Assembly: GCA_023101885.1 (NCBI GenBank) | Contig: JALPQD010000125.1 | Location: 831,501-895,500, forward strand | DNA length: 64,000 nt | Reading direction: 5' to 3' | Source of the DNA: Typhlomys cinereus | Lineage: Eukaryota > Chordata > Mammalia > Rodentia > Platacanthomyidae | Shown: piece by piece, positions 44,220 through 56,686 of the stretch | Layout: every line of letters begins with the position of its first letter | Numbering within the stretch: position 1 is the stretch's first letter | The notes under the pieces: generated by a model | The model's input: only the letters and a program-made list of their open reading frames with translations | Databases searched by the model: none | Told to the model about the DNA's origin: nothing | Position numbers and translations under genes: made by a program

Positions 44220-45688
44220 TGCATAAACTATAAAAATACCTTTGTCTCCAACTCCTCCAGTTGTTTTCAGTAAATGATTTCTGATCACAAATAAACAACC
44301 CAACAAACAAGCAAAGAAATAGATGTATAGAAAGAAAATCAAATACAAAAACATGTTCAGAGATACCTAGTTGTTTCTTTGGGTTAATGCAGGAAGTGAG
44401 AAAGAATGAAGAAAATGCAGGTTTACTCTTTTCTGGCCCATCTTTTCTGTCCAGTGCAACACTGCATTGTATTCAGTCTTTCGCCTCTTCTGGGATCACT
44501 TACCAAGCAAGATTTGGACTAGAACCTTCACATGGCCTTATATGAGGCTTCGTATGTTTCAATGAACCAGCCTCTGAGTCTTTGGAGGTTTGTACATCAT
44601 TAATTTATAATAAAAGTCTTGACATTGTTGATCTCTCAAAACACAAAATGCAAAAAGTATTCTCGTATAAAAGGGTTGTGATTTCATTAAGGATCATTAC
44701 ATTTCAAGAGGGAATACAATATTTTATGAAAAACAAGAAAAACCTTGTCATATTCTATTAAAGCAATCTCTTAACCCCTGCTGAAATTGCCTGAGGACTT
44801 ACACCGCTCCTAATTGCACACAGTCTACCCTGGATTTTCATGTAATTTAAACGAATGAGTCTTGTACTGAATGTCTCCTTTTTAAATTACTCAATGTCTC
44901 TTATTTAAATTGCTCAAACTTAATATTTTGACCTCCTTTCTCAAGAAGTTCACCTCCAAGAACAGAAGATTCTGAGAAAAGGAAACCTATGTCTCAAGAA
45001 GTTATCGAATTACTCATTTTAAAGCACATTGACTAGATTTACTAAAAATATTGTACCGTATTTGCCTGGATAGAGGGAAATGAATGGGATGGGCTGCTCA
45101 GTGAGATTAAAAAAAATGTTCATTACTGCAACTTGAGATCTGAACTGATGGGTTTGCTGTGTATAAAGAAAGTAAACTGACAGATTGTAAACACAGCTTG
45201 AGTCTCCTTCTTCATGACCTTTGAACTAAAATTAAATTGGGATCTGACTTGAGTTTTGACAAACTACAGTGCTCTTGTTTTGAGGGAGGATAAAAAAGAA
45301 TGCTTTATCCTGCTTGCTCCTCAAACTACTTGTCCTGAAGTTGGTTATGTTAATGACTTCTAATATGCATTTGTGAGAAAATAAGATTGGTGAGAACTCG
45401 TTGAGTCTTTGGTTGGGGGTGAGCTTACAGTGTTTGCAAAGTGCCTTCAAAATTCAACCAGTCAAGGATGAGAGCGAGCATAGAGTGGGCAGTGGGGGAA
45501 TAGGTGTCAATTATGCCAGGACTGTCCCTGAAATTGGGTGAGATGTACAAAAAGAGAAGAAAGGAGAGCATTTCATTATATCTCTTTTCATACTGCATTA
45601 CTTACATCACCAAATCCATTTAATACTACAATGAAGCTCATTGAACTGCCCAAATGAAAGTGGACCAAGTATTTAGTAAACTCAGTGT
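44220..45688. other. Unassigned sequence
   Basis: No family or exon recognised. The 44151-44354 minus-strand frame is an artefact of AT-rich DNA. Confidence 0.4.
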
Positions 45689-45689
45689 G

Positions 45690-45785
45690 GAGGATGAATG
45701 CCCGTAATCCCAGCACTGGGAAAGCAGGTAAATCATGAATTTGAGACCAGCTTGGGCTACATAGACCTTGTCTCAAAAGTGAAAC
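45690..45785 (+). repeat. B1 SINE
   Basis: 'tgcccgtaatcccagcactg', 'gggaaagcaggtaaatcatg', 'gagaccagcttgggctacat', 'agaccttgtctcaaaagtg'. These match B1 from the A/B box region to the 3' end. A younger SINE (45794) sits immediately downstream, in its A-rich tail. Confidence 0.88.
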
Positions 45786-45793
45786 AAAAATTA

Positions 45794-45996
45794 GGGCTGG
45801 AGAGGTGGCTCAGGGGTTAAGCCTCTGCCTTGCAGGCAGAAGGTCCTGAGTTTGGATCCTAGACCCCAAGTATAGATGCCGGGCAGAAGCGGGGGGTGGC
45901 CTGTGTTTCTGGTCCTGGGAGGGCGGAGTTTGTGAATCCTGGGGCAGAGTAAACAAGGAGGAGGTGGAGGCGGTGGTTCCCGAATTCATCTGTGGT

Positions 45997-46027
<31 letters not shown>

Positions 46028-46094
46028 GTACACACACACACACATACATACACATATGCATACACGCACAATTGAATAAATAATAAAAAATTTA
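45794..46094 (+). mobile_element. Young B2-superfamily SINE, full length
   Basis: Head GGGCTGGAGAGGTGGCTCAG, B box GGTCCTGAGTTTGGATCC, body 'gatgccgggcagaagcgggg', 'gtttctggtcctgggagggc', 'gcagagtaaacaaggaggag', 'cgaattcatctgtggttct', then a CA-rich tail and ATAAATAATAAAAAA. A 14-bp duplication AAAAGTGAAACAAA flanks it (45775-45788 and 46095-46108). Little decay is visible. This is the best reference copy of the family in the window. Confidence 0.95.
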
Positions 46095-46174
46095 AAAAGT
46101 GAAACAAATTATTTTATAAGATACTAGATATAGACCAGTGGTAAATAACAGAATGTTTTAATACAATATTTAAA

Positions 46175-46335
46175 TAATATTTCAGTGAAGGTTCAACATG
46201 TGCTGGCCAAGAGTTTTTTAAATGTACTGATATGTTTAATTCTTACCATGGTCCCATAATGTAGACATTATTGCTATCCTCACAAAATGAGGCACAGGCA
46301 AGTATGTAAACTGGTCAAGTTGACTCAGCTTGTAG
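46175..46335 (-). repeat. MIR SINE, antisense
   Basis: 'gtgctggccaagagtttttt', 'gtttaattcttaccatggtc', 'cataatgtagacattattg', 'cacaaaatgaggcacaggca' follow the antisense MIR order (GTGCCAGGCAC, then TAATCCTCACAAC, then GTAGGTACTATTAT, then GATGAGGAAACTGAGGC). Confidence 0.75.
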
Positions 46336-47150
46336 TCTGTGCTGTTAAAATAGTTTGCCCTTTCGGCAGCAGGAGTTAGAATGCTAGAAATATTTGTGTC
46401 CAGTCATTCACAGGAAAGGAACATCATGGCCATCCTGACTGATTGGCCCAGGGGCATATCCTGCTGGGGCACCACCAGACCTTGGTCACGGTAATTAACA
46501 GTCATGTCCTGGGAAGGACAGTAGGCAGGAGGCAGGGAGAGGTTTGGGGAGGGAGCTAGGGGGAGACTGTAGCTTTACCATTGTGGAATATTGAGATAGC
46601 AGCAAAAACTTCAGACTAGCATCTGAAAAGTGAGTAGGATGTGGATTTTGTCCAGCCGTTGATTCGTCCGGCAAATATTCATTGAAGATTCTCACCTCAA
46701 CTGTAAGGACTCATGACACACGCAGCAGGTTCTTTTCCTAAACAAAGCTGCTTCACTCGGATTATTTTCACGTACATTTCTGGATTCTCAGATGTCCACA
46801 GTCCTCTGCTTTAGAGGGCCTTGCTTCCGTATCTTAGCAGCCTCCGTGGGAACTCCTCACTGCCAGCCAGCTTACCTCCACAAACAGGAACGCTGTGCAT
46901 TTTATCTATAGGACCAAAGAAGGAAAACACAAACAAAAAACCTGACAAAACAACACAAACTTCCTGCAGGTTCTTCGAACTCTGTGCAAAGAAGTCCAAG
47001 CATAGCTCACTCAGTCTTGGGCTCCAGGCAAGCATATACTGACCACCAAACGCGTAAAGACTCACATTAAAGCTGCGATCACAGAAAAAATGAGGAAGGG
47101 GAGAGGAGTACTCAGTCAGAAGAATCTTGAATGAAATCACTTTTATCTAA
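46336..47150. other. Unassigned sequence
   Basis: No family recognised. Overlapping open frames at 46811-47140 (minus) and 46821-47042 (plus) lack motifs. Confidence 0.4.
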
Positions 47151-49560
47151 GTTCATGTGTGTAATGATACAATCGGCACACTTTTTCAGCATCTCTGGAC
47201 CTTAAAAATGTACTTTGAGATTAATTGTAAAATGAATCCTTTAAACTGGGAAAATAGATTCCTTTCCTAATGCTCTTAACAACAGTCTAGTTAATGAAGC
47301 CTTGCAGCAGGTTAGTGGTTTGACTGCCACCTACTGTTCATGTTTTGCCACAGCTGACAGGTGGCTGGGGAATGAATGCAAGGGGGGGAAAACGTCTCAG
47401 GCAAACCAGTTTTTTAAGAAAGTGTTCTAACATATGTACTGTAATAAAACGATTTTAACGTTGTAAAGGAACTAAGGAATGTGACTGCTTTAATTTCAAA
47501 TTCCTTGGCTTGTTTTGTTAGCTTGGGACAGTTGTAATGGTTAAAAATGTAAATTCTGTGGCGTTCTAAATAGTAGTATATATGCATTTCAATAAGTTCT
47601 GACAAAGCACTATACTTGGAATTTATATTTTAAAAATGCTCCAAATACAAATGTATCAAGCTGAGGGTGTCAGCTTATGACGCTAGTGTCTGTTCTTCAA
47701 AACAGAAAGGAGATCTCTGTCATTGCGCTTTTGTGACTACATGACTTATGCCAATTTAAAAAAATATACATACACATTTCTATCTAAATAAGGAGATCAA
47801 ATACTAAACATCTCCAGCTATTTCAGAAGGACCTTGAATCCTGGCAGAAATCTGTTCCATTAACGCTGAACAGGCATTCTGATCTTGACATTCTGTCAAA
47901 AGCTTAGAGTTCAGAAGAAAGCACGGAGCTGTCTGATTCTCTCAGATATCTATGAAATTCCTCATTGTAGAATAGTGAGCCATTTTCTAAATATAAGGAT
48001 GTGATCTACTATGTAAATATGGAATCCTTGTGGAAACTTTGCAAACATTATGAATGATTTCATTTTTAAGTGGCACTCTAAGTGTTTGTATCAAATTATA
48101 CATGTAAAGAAAATTTGTGACTGTTCATGGGTTATTACTGATATACTACATATATTTATATGCTTTTGTATTTCCTAATGTGTTTGTTGATTGCTTCATC
48201 CATACTATTAATAAGATCTCATTGTGTTTATTAAATTTTTTAAAGCATAAGGGAAAAAATCAACCATGAATATTTTGGCCTTATAAAAATGTGCTTCCTG
48301 TTAAAGCTATGTAACAGCTTTCAGTATAAAATCATGTCAATAAATTCTGACATCCTAGGAATTTTCAGTTAGCATTTCTTTTTCTCTACTGCAAATAGGT
48401 ATGCAACAGTAGCACCTCCATTTGTTAAGATAATCTAAGCAAAAGAAAACATAAAATTCATTTTTGTGATAATAGTATCTTTTCTGACATATGAAAAAAA
48501 CATTTTAGATTTTAAGGCCACTGTGATTTTTTAAGGTCTGTCTTTATACAGTTTCCAGATAAATGCACATTGTTTGAAAATTTGTCTTTAATGGTGTACC
48601 AGCAATAGAGACATTAAACAAAACCTTTTCATGTTACTTTATTTTCGGTGACACTGATGGATTTATAAAGATAATATTAAATGATATTAAGCAATATGAG
48701 CAAATTTGATCAAATATTCATTTTTATAGCACTCCCCATGCCAGTCCATCCAATCACAATGACATTAAACCAAAGCCAAAGAAAAGGAATTTTTCCCTAA
48801 AGTATCGGCAAAGAAGCTGAAACAAATAAAATTAAGCTGACCTTTTAATAAATGTCTGCTTATTGATTTAAATTCATTTTTTTCTCTTTTTCGTGCGCAA
48901 TGCTGACGAGGCCTGTTGGAATACAAACATGTATACTAACTTGGACATAACCGTCTTTATTTCTTTTGTGTGTCATTACTGGAAGGTTGAAGCTAGCTTT
49001 AACTAAGTTTAGTGATGCAAAAATAAGAGTATCCCAGCCTGGCCACGCCAGATCGGAGGCAAACAAGAGCTTCATGTTAACGTGCCTTCTAGGTAGCTGA
49101 CAGGACGCATCTAGTCAGACGTAAATAATGACAGACGGAAACTATCATGAGGTCTGTGAAGCATCAACATACTGCTATCATTTTCTCTCTAACCTTGCCT
49201 TGCTAGCAGCTCTCCGCCTTCCAGGCTGAGAGATCATTTAAAAAGCAAATCCTAATGACTCTGCCCACTGTAACACCCGTCAGGGAGATTGGCATCAATT
49301 TAACTCAGTTTAGGAACTCAAAGGAACAGCCATTGTTGACTTGCAACACCCTAAACTCCAGTTGTTCTCCTGTCTCACCACACCCCAGCCCCAGGTTACC
49401 CTTTCCCTGTGGCTATTTCCAGGCATTAGAGAAAGATTCTCCTCTCTTCTAGGAAAATGATTCATCTGAGATATTCACTTGGCATTCTGTGCGTCATCTC
49501 TTCGGCATTACCTATTTTTCAGGACCAGCTCATTTGGTACAAAATGCCTTAAGCTCTCCC
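47151..49560. promoter_or_regulatory. Repeat-poor AT-rich block, candidate conserved non-coding DNA (left part)
   Basis: About 2.4 kb in which I recognise no B1, B2, MIR, L1 or LTR sequence and no microsatellite, unusual for this window. It holds many AT-rich homeodomain-like cores. No coding pattern. Function is inference. Confidence 0.3.
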
Positions 49561-51260
49561 CTCCTCCTCCTTTTCACGTGGCACACATTATTTTGTGTAT
49601 ATTATGTATGCACAGGGTAACAGCGGGTAAATAACATCCCTATGTCCCTGTAGCTTAAGCCTAACATGGTTATGGTTCAGATAAACACATCTGTACATGG
49701 CTGCCACAATCAATGTGAAATGGCAAGACAATTTTGTAGATGCAGTCCCAGGAAGGGGGGAAAAAGGCTGGTTTGTCCAGATTAAATAGAATCTATTCAC
49801 CAAGAAAACCTGCACTAAAGCACTGGCATATTTTATTTGTTAAGACAGGGAGGAGTTTGCCAGCCAGAGGGAACTGAAGCTGATGTACAATAGAATAATA
49901 GCATTATCACTTTGCAAATCAGCATGTGGCTGTGCTTGGGTGCCAGTAGAAGGGTTGGGTCATGATGGGGGGGGGATGGGGAGCTCAGATGGCTCTTGCT
50001 GGCTATTGGAAAAGGCAAGGAGATCAAACTGCCTGGTTGTGAATGTGAGAATACGAGGATAAATTACTGGGGATCTCTTTGTGTTTGGTTAAAACCCAGA
50101 TTGCACCTGTGTGTTTTTGTTGTTTTATAAGGGGTTTGGAGGTGCAAGGATGGGCTTGGGCATGTGTGTAGGTATGCGCATATAAGCAGCAGAGAAGAAT
50201 GGGGGAGCTTACAATGGCCCATCCAAATGGAGAGCTATTGATCTCATTTCATAACCCTTTAATCTCTGGCTAAACATCTTACTTATTTTGTGCAGAAGAG
50301 AATCCAAGTAGAAATAAATAATAAACACACAATATTTTAAGGACTTTTAAATTTTGCATGGTAATAAATATTAATGCAGTTTGTGACTCCCAAAGAAAAT
50401 AGAAGGCAGTTAATTTTGTTGTTGATCTCAGGTACGGTGTAGGTTGATTTCCCGGGGCGAAAGTGAAAAATGCAGTATTTGGACTTAAATTTAGATTTAA
50501 TAAATAACTAATTTAGGATCTTGTTCTATATGCAAGGATATAATCACAAGGCATTCAGTTTTAAAAGGTTTCATTTATTCTTGTGAGCTTAATTATTGCA
50601 AGGAAACTGTGAGCAATTTGTTTTTTACCAGTGTCTGATTTCTGAGAATGGTTATTAAATATTAAATGGATGCATAATTCAGGCAATTAAGAAAGTAATC
50701 ACACAAAGTAATGTAATGGAAGTTAATTATTACTGCATAAGCAAATAGTTCATTAATGCTAGTAGTTGCTATGGCTGCATTCTTAATACATGCAGAACTG
50801 AAGCATGAATCCTCTGTGTATTCACAGTGCTGGTAGGAAGTGTGCTGCCGCACAGAGAGAGCACCGCTAATGAAAAACAGAAGCAAATAAGGCCTTACTG
50901 ACCCCTGACTTGTCTAAATAAGGTGGGATCATCATTACTTTGGAGACTTTTGTTGAAATCCCTGTACCGAATGCCTGTAATTCTTTTGGTTTCTAACACA
51001 AGCCTTGACTTAGGGAGAAACCAAAAGGCATTCAGCTCCTTCAAAGCAAAAGTCACCCCTGTTTTGTTTTTCATTTTGTTAAGCGGCTAAAGTCTTCATT
51101 TGGAGCGCTACAAGACTCCAAAGATCTTTTCTTTTAATTATTTATAAAAGCATTAGAGCTGGTAATAGATCTGACTTGCGCCTGCTGCTCAATCCCAAGT
51201 GATAACACTGCCATTTCTTAGCTTTCACTGTCTCCCAAAAGCATTATGCTCTGTGAAGGT
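49561..51260. promoter_or_regulatory. Repeat-poor block, candidate conserved non-coding DNA (right part, core about 50640-50870)
   Basis: The core contains TGCATAATTC (POU-like), GCAATTAAG, AGTTAATTATTACTGC, TTCATTAATGC, a GTTGCTATGG X-box-like site (about 50765-50774) and ATTCTTAATAC. This clustering of homeodomain and RFX-like motifs in repeat-free DNA resembles developmental enhancers. Conservation cannot be tested here. Confidence 0.35.
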
Positions 51261-51960
51261 TATTTGAGATGAACTCCATATATGTGGGCTCCGGTGCTGC
51301 CTAGTCAGACCACTATGAGACACCAAGGAGGATGGATTGGGCTCAACAGGAGGGGAGGATAGAGAAGAAGGGTGTGTGTGCAGCTAGAGCCTCTGAGACC
51401 ATACCAGGCCACCTCCACAGATAAGCTCTTTATGGGTTCACTTTTTAACTACCCAGATCTGCCCAGAATTTGTGGCTTTTCTGCAGGTTGACACTGTCTG
51501 CCCTGCTTCATCATAATTTCACATAGAGAAAGGGAATTCTACAAAACTAGGTGCATTTAAGCATTCCTTACCATACTTCTAAGATCCTGGTTTGCTTGCT
51601 ACATCCAAGGCCACTGCCAAACTCTCCCCGCCGCCTCTGCAGTCAGGGCCTGTGCTGCGTGTGGCACTAGGGAAGTCAAGAGACATTGGTTTCTCCCAGA
51701 AGATGCGGCCAGCCATTCAAGTGCAATGAAGACACAGAGGAAAACAGAAAGTATGAGGCAGTTTCCATCTCTGCTATAGAAGCGATGGTTCTCTTAGGGA
51801 TGTGGTTCTTCTAGTTTCCTGAGACATTTTCCTGTTCCACGCATCTGGGAATTTACATTAAAACATTTAATTTTAGAGGATCCATCGATCCCCCCTCCCA
51901 AGTATAAAACTCTGCTTTAGCAAAGTGAGACTCGTACTTCAAACAGATAATGAACATCTA
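51261..51960. other. Unique-looking sequence
   Basis: Nothing recognised. Confidence 0.4.
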
Positions 51961-52880
51961 GATCTGTTTGGCTTTTTGGCAAGTAGTTTATCAAGACACC
52001 AGAGGTCCTGGAACCCTAGGTGGTTTGGGAAAGGCTTTGTGGAGCAAATGAGTTTTGAGGTTGACTTCAGTATATGTGCTCCTGAAGCAAGCACTTGAGC
52101 TTGACTTTATAGTGCATCTGATACATTGAAGCCAAAGGCAGAGTGTTTCAGATAGAATAACGTGAAAAGGAAAGACTTCATACATTTCACTCATTTAGCA
52201 CACTCATCTACTTGATACACATTGGAATTTTTTAGACCAGGGGAAATGAAGGTGAGATGTGGTTCTCAGATGAATTTATAGTCTAGAAGACTTTATATAG
52301 TAAACTTACAAATATATTATAAAAGAAATATGTAACAGTTCTAAGAAAAGTTCAAAGGGCTACAAGAAAAAAAGGATTCATTTAAGGGGTTTCTAAGTGA
52401 CCAAGATGGGAGGTACATTGAGCAGGGCATTACTGTAAGGAATCTGTCTAGCAGTCTGAGCACCTTTAAGATTATGCCTGTGACTTGGATGTCACACTTC
52501 AAACTAGGAAGGAAGTGGTATAGGCCAAGTCCAGGAGGTGGAAAAGTATGTAGCATGTTTGGAAAACTGATATAGCTTGGCTCAACCACAGACTGCAAGT
52601 ATGGAAAACTTTGAAAGGTTATTGGGGCAGATCATAGATGATACTCTGAGCTGGCAGATAAGGGACTTTGACTGAATCATGGAGAGTTGTGCAATTTTCT
52701 AATGTGATACTTTAGGAATATGAGTCTGGCTATAGTATTTGGTGAGAACAGGACGGTTGGGGGCTCTAGCAGTAGGAGACCTTATGGGCTGCTGCAGTAA
52801 TGCAGGAGGGAACCACTGATGAGATCAGTATATATCTGAGGGAATGACCACAGTATGCAAAAGAGTGTGGATGACAGGGG
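51961..52880 (-). repeat. Probable ancient interspersed repeat, family not named
   Basis: 'gaaaggctttgtggagcaaa', 'tgaggttgacttcag', 'ggaatatgagtctggctata', 'gctgctgcagtaatgcagga' recall a widespread old mammalian repeat with the order 'gaggcttcttggagg..., actctggctgcag..., gttgcagtagtccaggtgag'. I cannot fix the family, orientation or ends, so the strand given is nominal. Confidence 0.3.
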
Positions 52881-54020
52881 AGCCATGGGAATTTCTTATT
52901 CACACCCCCTGATGGGGCCAAAGATGGGATGTGACTCATGGATCACTTTCTCCAAACAGTTGCCTTCTTAATTTCTCCACAACACATTTCAGTGCTTCCT
53001 CAGAGAAGTATTTGCCACACATACCTGGTGTATGAGGCCAGATCGTTTCTATAAGTCCTTGGCCTTTAAAATAATTTCTCATCCTGCCAAGAGTCAAGGT
53101 TATTTCCTTGAATGTGGTTTGAAACTTTCAAATAAGGGCTTCTCTGCCTTCCTGACTTGAGAGCAAGTTTTTCTTTCAGCAAGCTAACTAGAGTCTCCTC
53201 TACTACTTTATATAATCTCCATCCTCCAAGAGATAAAGCCAGAGGTTGTTTCTGTTTCACTGATCAGACTCCAAGGAGATAGATGCTTAGCTTTAGGTAA
53301 AGTAGGTAGTGAAAGAATAACCCTGAGATTAAAACTAGCCTTTCCACTTTGAGAGGGTAATGATGTCCAAGAAAGCTTTGAAAGATAGCTGAAGCCTTTC
53401 TTTTTCCATGGAATTTCTCCCAAGCATCTCAGTCAATTCTGATGTTTATGGACCACACCCAAATCAGGTTGGGCAGAACCTTTGGAATATCCACCTTTCC
53501 TTGCCTTGTAGGGAACACTTCTGCTTCTCTCCAGCATGAGACTTGTTCTTTTTTTTTATAGAGTCTTCCTTCTTCTTTTTGTGTCCTCTTCTACTTGGGA
53601 GCAATTCTATCATTCCCTTCCAAACCACAGATGACTTTAAATATCAGGTCTGATTCCCAGCAATAAAAAGTGGTCACTTGGCTTGCTCGATCTGTATATC
53701 CAACTTCCACATAAAGCTTTAAGGTCATTAGTATACTAGGCTAATTCTAGACGTTTCCAAAGAATTCCAAAAGGCTTCCAAAACTGAGGTGCTGCTTCTT
53801 TGCTAATGAGGTGAAATTGTTCTCTGGTTATTGAATTTTACTGCTATGTTTGACATCATTGCACCTGACACCACAGTTCTTTTTAACATGGAATGAATTA
53901 ATTTTTTAGCTAGATTCTTCCTTTCATTTGATATTTCAAAATGTTTAAGTCCAGAAGAAGGAAATACAGTTTCAAGAAGCCCAAAAATGGGTGTGTTGGG
54001 CACTGAGCTGTTTTAATGGA
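52881..54020 (-). other. Unassigned; possible unidentified retrocopy on the minus strand
   Basis: Minus-strand open pieces (53066-53260, 53208-53423, 53803-54003) follow one another in the same direction and read like exon-type protein sequence (for example KFNNQRTISPH, KVSNHIQGNN) broken by stops. I do not recognise a family, and there is no visible poly(A) tail or duplication. It may also be chance. Confidence 0.2.
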
Positions 54021-54670
54021 TCTTTATAACATCATCTTGGGGCTGTGCCCTGATTCTCATTCAGCAGCCTTCAATAGTGCAGGGGTGCCAGGCAGAGGCA
54101 GGGCCAAGGGGAGGATCCCCATCCCATGTGAGCTCTGGAGTGGCTGCAGAGGTCTCATTAGTGTCTAAACTGCCAGAGAATGGCTCAGCCCTCACACCGG
54201 AGCTTTCGTGCTAAACCCTCCACATCACCACAGTGGGAAAAAAGAAAAAAAAAAACCACACCTTATGGGGACTGATGACTAATTCCCTACATCATGTCTA
54301 ATGTATCCCAGGGTGCTAACTTCAGCACACCTGCCTCCATTGCTGGTAAGGTAATGAGACTGTTTGTGAGTTACTGGTCACTGACAACATTTATAATATT
54401 CTTCAACCTAACATTATTGCATAGGTCAGTGTACAGCGTTCACAGGGAGTGAGTGAATTTTGTCACCTTGGGAGCCCCGGTTTTATGAGTAGCTGGTCAG
54501 TGAAGTGGTTCCAAACCCTTTATAAAATGAGGTGGATATGTTCAGAGAGGTGCTAGGTGTCCCATGATACCCTTTTACATTTTGTTACTAATTACATCAT
54601 CAAGAGGTAATTACGGCACTCTGAGGCCAGAGATTTTAAAATCATAACCATCCAGGAAATTTAGCTCATA
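54021..54670. promoter_or_regulatory. Candidate conserved non-coding element
   Basis: A repeat-free block of balanced base composition with E-box-like (CACCTG), TAATGAG and 'attacatcatcaagaggtaa' pieces, contrasting with the decayed repeats nearby. No coding pattern. Inference only. Confidence 0.3.
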
Positions 54671-55170
54671 AAGAAAGGTATGCATTGGCTCCAATAGCTA
54701 GGATGGTCAAGAGAAAGTATGGGGTTGCATAGGAAAGAGCTTGGAAATTCAGATTGCTTGAGTTTAGTTAGCATCCTAATCCATTGATGGTTGTCAACTT
54801 CCCAGCTGTGCTATGGGGTTGGAGTGTGGCTCTATAAGAGAAGGGACACTTCTCAATTTCAGACGAGATTGGGCACATTCTGGGTAATATGACCACTTCT
54901 CAGTTTCCAAGGATTGAAGTCTACTGAGGAGTGTGCCCAGAATAATTATTTTATTTCTCCTCAAGTCAATTTCACTTTCTAGCTCCCCCTTTCTCCTCTT
55001 TCTTTCTTTTCCCCTGTCTCTCTAAAAACTGAGTTGGTATTGAACTTAGAAGAAAGAAATGTGAACTTCACGTGAGCAGCGTTCCAAGGTAATGTATTTT
55101 ATACTACAGTTAAATGCAATGCACTGAGACAAGGAGGCCAGGCTCTTAGTGTATCTACCCACCTGCATAA
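54671..55170. other. Unassigned sequence
   Basis: Nothing recognised. Confidence 0.4.
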
Positions 55171-55174
55171 GTTA

Positions 55175-55528
55175 AGTTTTTTATTGCTTTGGCAAAATAC
55201 TTGTCCAAAACAACTTAGGGTGGGTTTATGTTTGCTTACAGTTCCCGGGATGTGTGTGTGTGGGGGGGGGGGAGGTCCAGTCCATCATGACAGGGGAGTT
55301 AGAGGCAAGCCGAATGGACTACATTGCACTGATAGGAAGCAGAGAGAACCGCAAGAGGCCCAGGCTGTTACGTCTCAAATCCATCTTTAGAGATGCTCTT
55401 CAATCTCTTAAAGGTTCTACAATCTTCCCAAACAGTGCTACCAGCTGGGGACCAAGTCCTCAAATACATGAACCTTTCGGGGATATTTTACTCTCAGACC
55501 ATGAACCTCATTTGCACACTCCATGCGG
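55175..55528 (-). repeat. MaLR (MT-type) LTR, antisense
   Basis: Antisense order: 'ttattgctttggcaaaatac', 'gtttatgtttgcttacagtt', 'ggtccagtccatcatgacag', 'cttaaaggttctacaatctt', 'cccaaacagtgctaccagct', 'ggggaccaagtcctcaaata', 'catgaacctttcggggatat'. This strongly matches rodent MT-type MaLR LTRs. A G-run with TG repeats (55250-55273) is slipped simple sequence. The open frames 55184-55390 and 55254-55625 are LTR artefacts. Confidence 0.8.
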
Positions 55529-55955
55529 AGCTGTAGGGAAGAGCCTTTTGTCCAAGAGGCAGACACTGGAATTAGAAGGTGCAACTCCAGTAACTCTGAT
55601 TACTATAACAATCACCCTGAATTAAGAGTTCTTTTCTCTTATGTAACAGTCCAGTGCTCCTCCAGAGAGCAGTCTTCTGTGTTCTGACTGAGGGAGGAGC
55701 CTCCTTTGTCTTATGGTTCTGTCTTCTGGAACTTCTGCATTTTCAGCATCCAACCAGTAGATGTGTTGGGCGTGATTTCAGTCTGCTGCAAAGGATGCTG
55801 GGAAATGTAGTCCTTAGCTGGGCAGCTGCTTCTCACAGACAACTTGATTCCTTTCAGCACAAATTTTACTGAAAAGTCAGTTCCCATTTCACTTGGGCAA
55901 AATTCTTCAGCTTGTACTTCAGTTCAGTTCATCAATTTATAATAAGTACAATAAA
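55529..55955. other. Unassigned, contains a ZNF143/THAP11-like site at about 55789-55814
   Basis: The complement of 55789-55814 reads GGACTACATTTCCCAGCATC then CTTTGC, close to the ACTACAATTCCCAGCATGC promoter motif bound by ZNF143 and THAP11. The surrounding sequence looks like an old interspersed repeat, so the site may be repeat-derived. Confidence 0.4.
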
Positions 55956-55959
55956 TGTA

Positions 55960-56045
55960 CCTAATTTTATATCTATTTTATGGGTTAAAAGAGACAATGA
56001 ATGCAAAATGCTTGGCACATAAAAAACATTCAATAAAAGCCTTTA
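55960..56045 (+). repeat. MIR 3' fragment
   Basis: 'tattttatgggttaaaagag', 'aatgcttggcacataaaaaa' and 'cattcaataaaagc' match the 3' end of MIR (CCTGGCACATAGTAAG, then CTCAATAAATG). Confidence 0.65.
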
Positions 56046-56384
56046 CTTCAGCTCTTTTCCCTTCTAGTTTCTTATCATTAAGTTACTTTATGTCTATTCA
56101 AGAATACTAATCAATATTTCATATGTGAAAAGACACACTTATTTTCTGAGAACAGAGACTATGTGATACACTATGACAGTTCCAGAAGAATGCGAAGCTT
56201 GCTGCTTAGAACCACTCTGTCCTTTCTGCTATAAGGCCTGTACTTGGGAGAAAGAATAAGTTTGAATTTCTCCGGGAGAATAACACAACATTTCTTCATT
56301 TTATCTTACACCATTTATTTATTTATTTTGGTATTTCTTTCCATTAGGAAATGTAGCATTTGTCTTTGAATCTCTATTTTTATT

Positions 56385-56673
56385 TTTTTTATTTTTTATT
56401 ATTTATTCAATTGTGCGTGTATGCGTGTGTGGGCGCGTGTGTATGTATGTGTGTATATGGATGTGTGTGTGTGTGTAGAACCACGGACGAATTCCGTGGA
56501 CCGCCTCCACCTTCCTCTTTGTTTACTCTGCCCAGGGATTCACAGGCTCCGCCCTACCAGGACCAGAAACCCAGGCCGCCCCCTCTTTGGCCCGTTGTCT
56601 ATACGTGGGGTCTGAACTCAGAACCTTCTGCCTGCAAGGCAGAGGCTTAACCCCTGAGCCACCTTTCCAGCCC
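56385..56673 (-). mobile_element. Young B2-superfamily SINE, full length
   Basis: The complement starts GGGCTGGAAAGGTGGCTCAG and has the B box and body as at 45794 (plus strand: 'tttgtttactctgcccaggg', 'gaccagaaacccaggccgcc', 'gaactcagaaccttctgcct'). The tail is TG-rich on the plus strand, ending in a T-rich run. A perfect 13-bp duplication CTCTATTTTTATT flanks it (56372-56384 and 56674-56686). Confidence 0.95.
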
Positions 56674-56686
56674 CTCTATTTTTATT

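Noticed and set aside
45794..46094. tRNA gene (A and B boxes present)
   Set aside because: The boxes belong to a tRNA-derived SINE head. No cloverleaf with a proper anticodon and acceptor stem was found.
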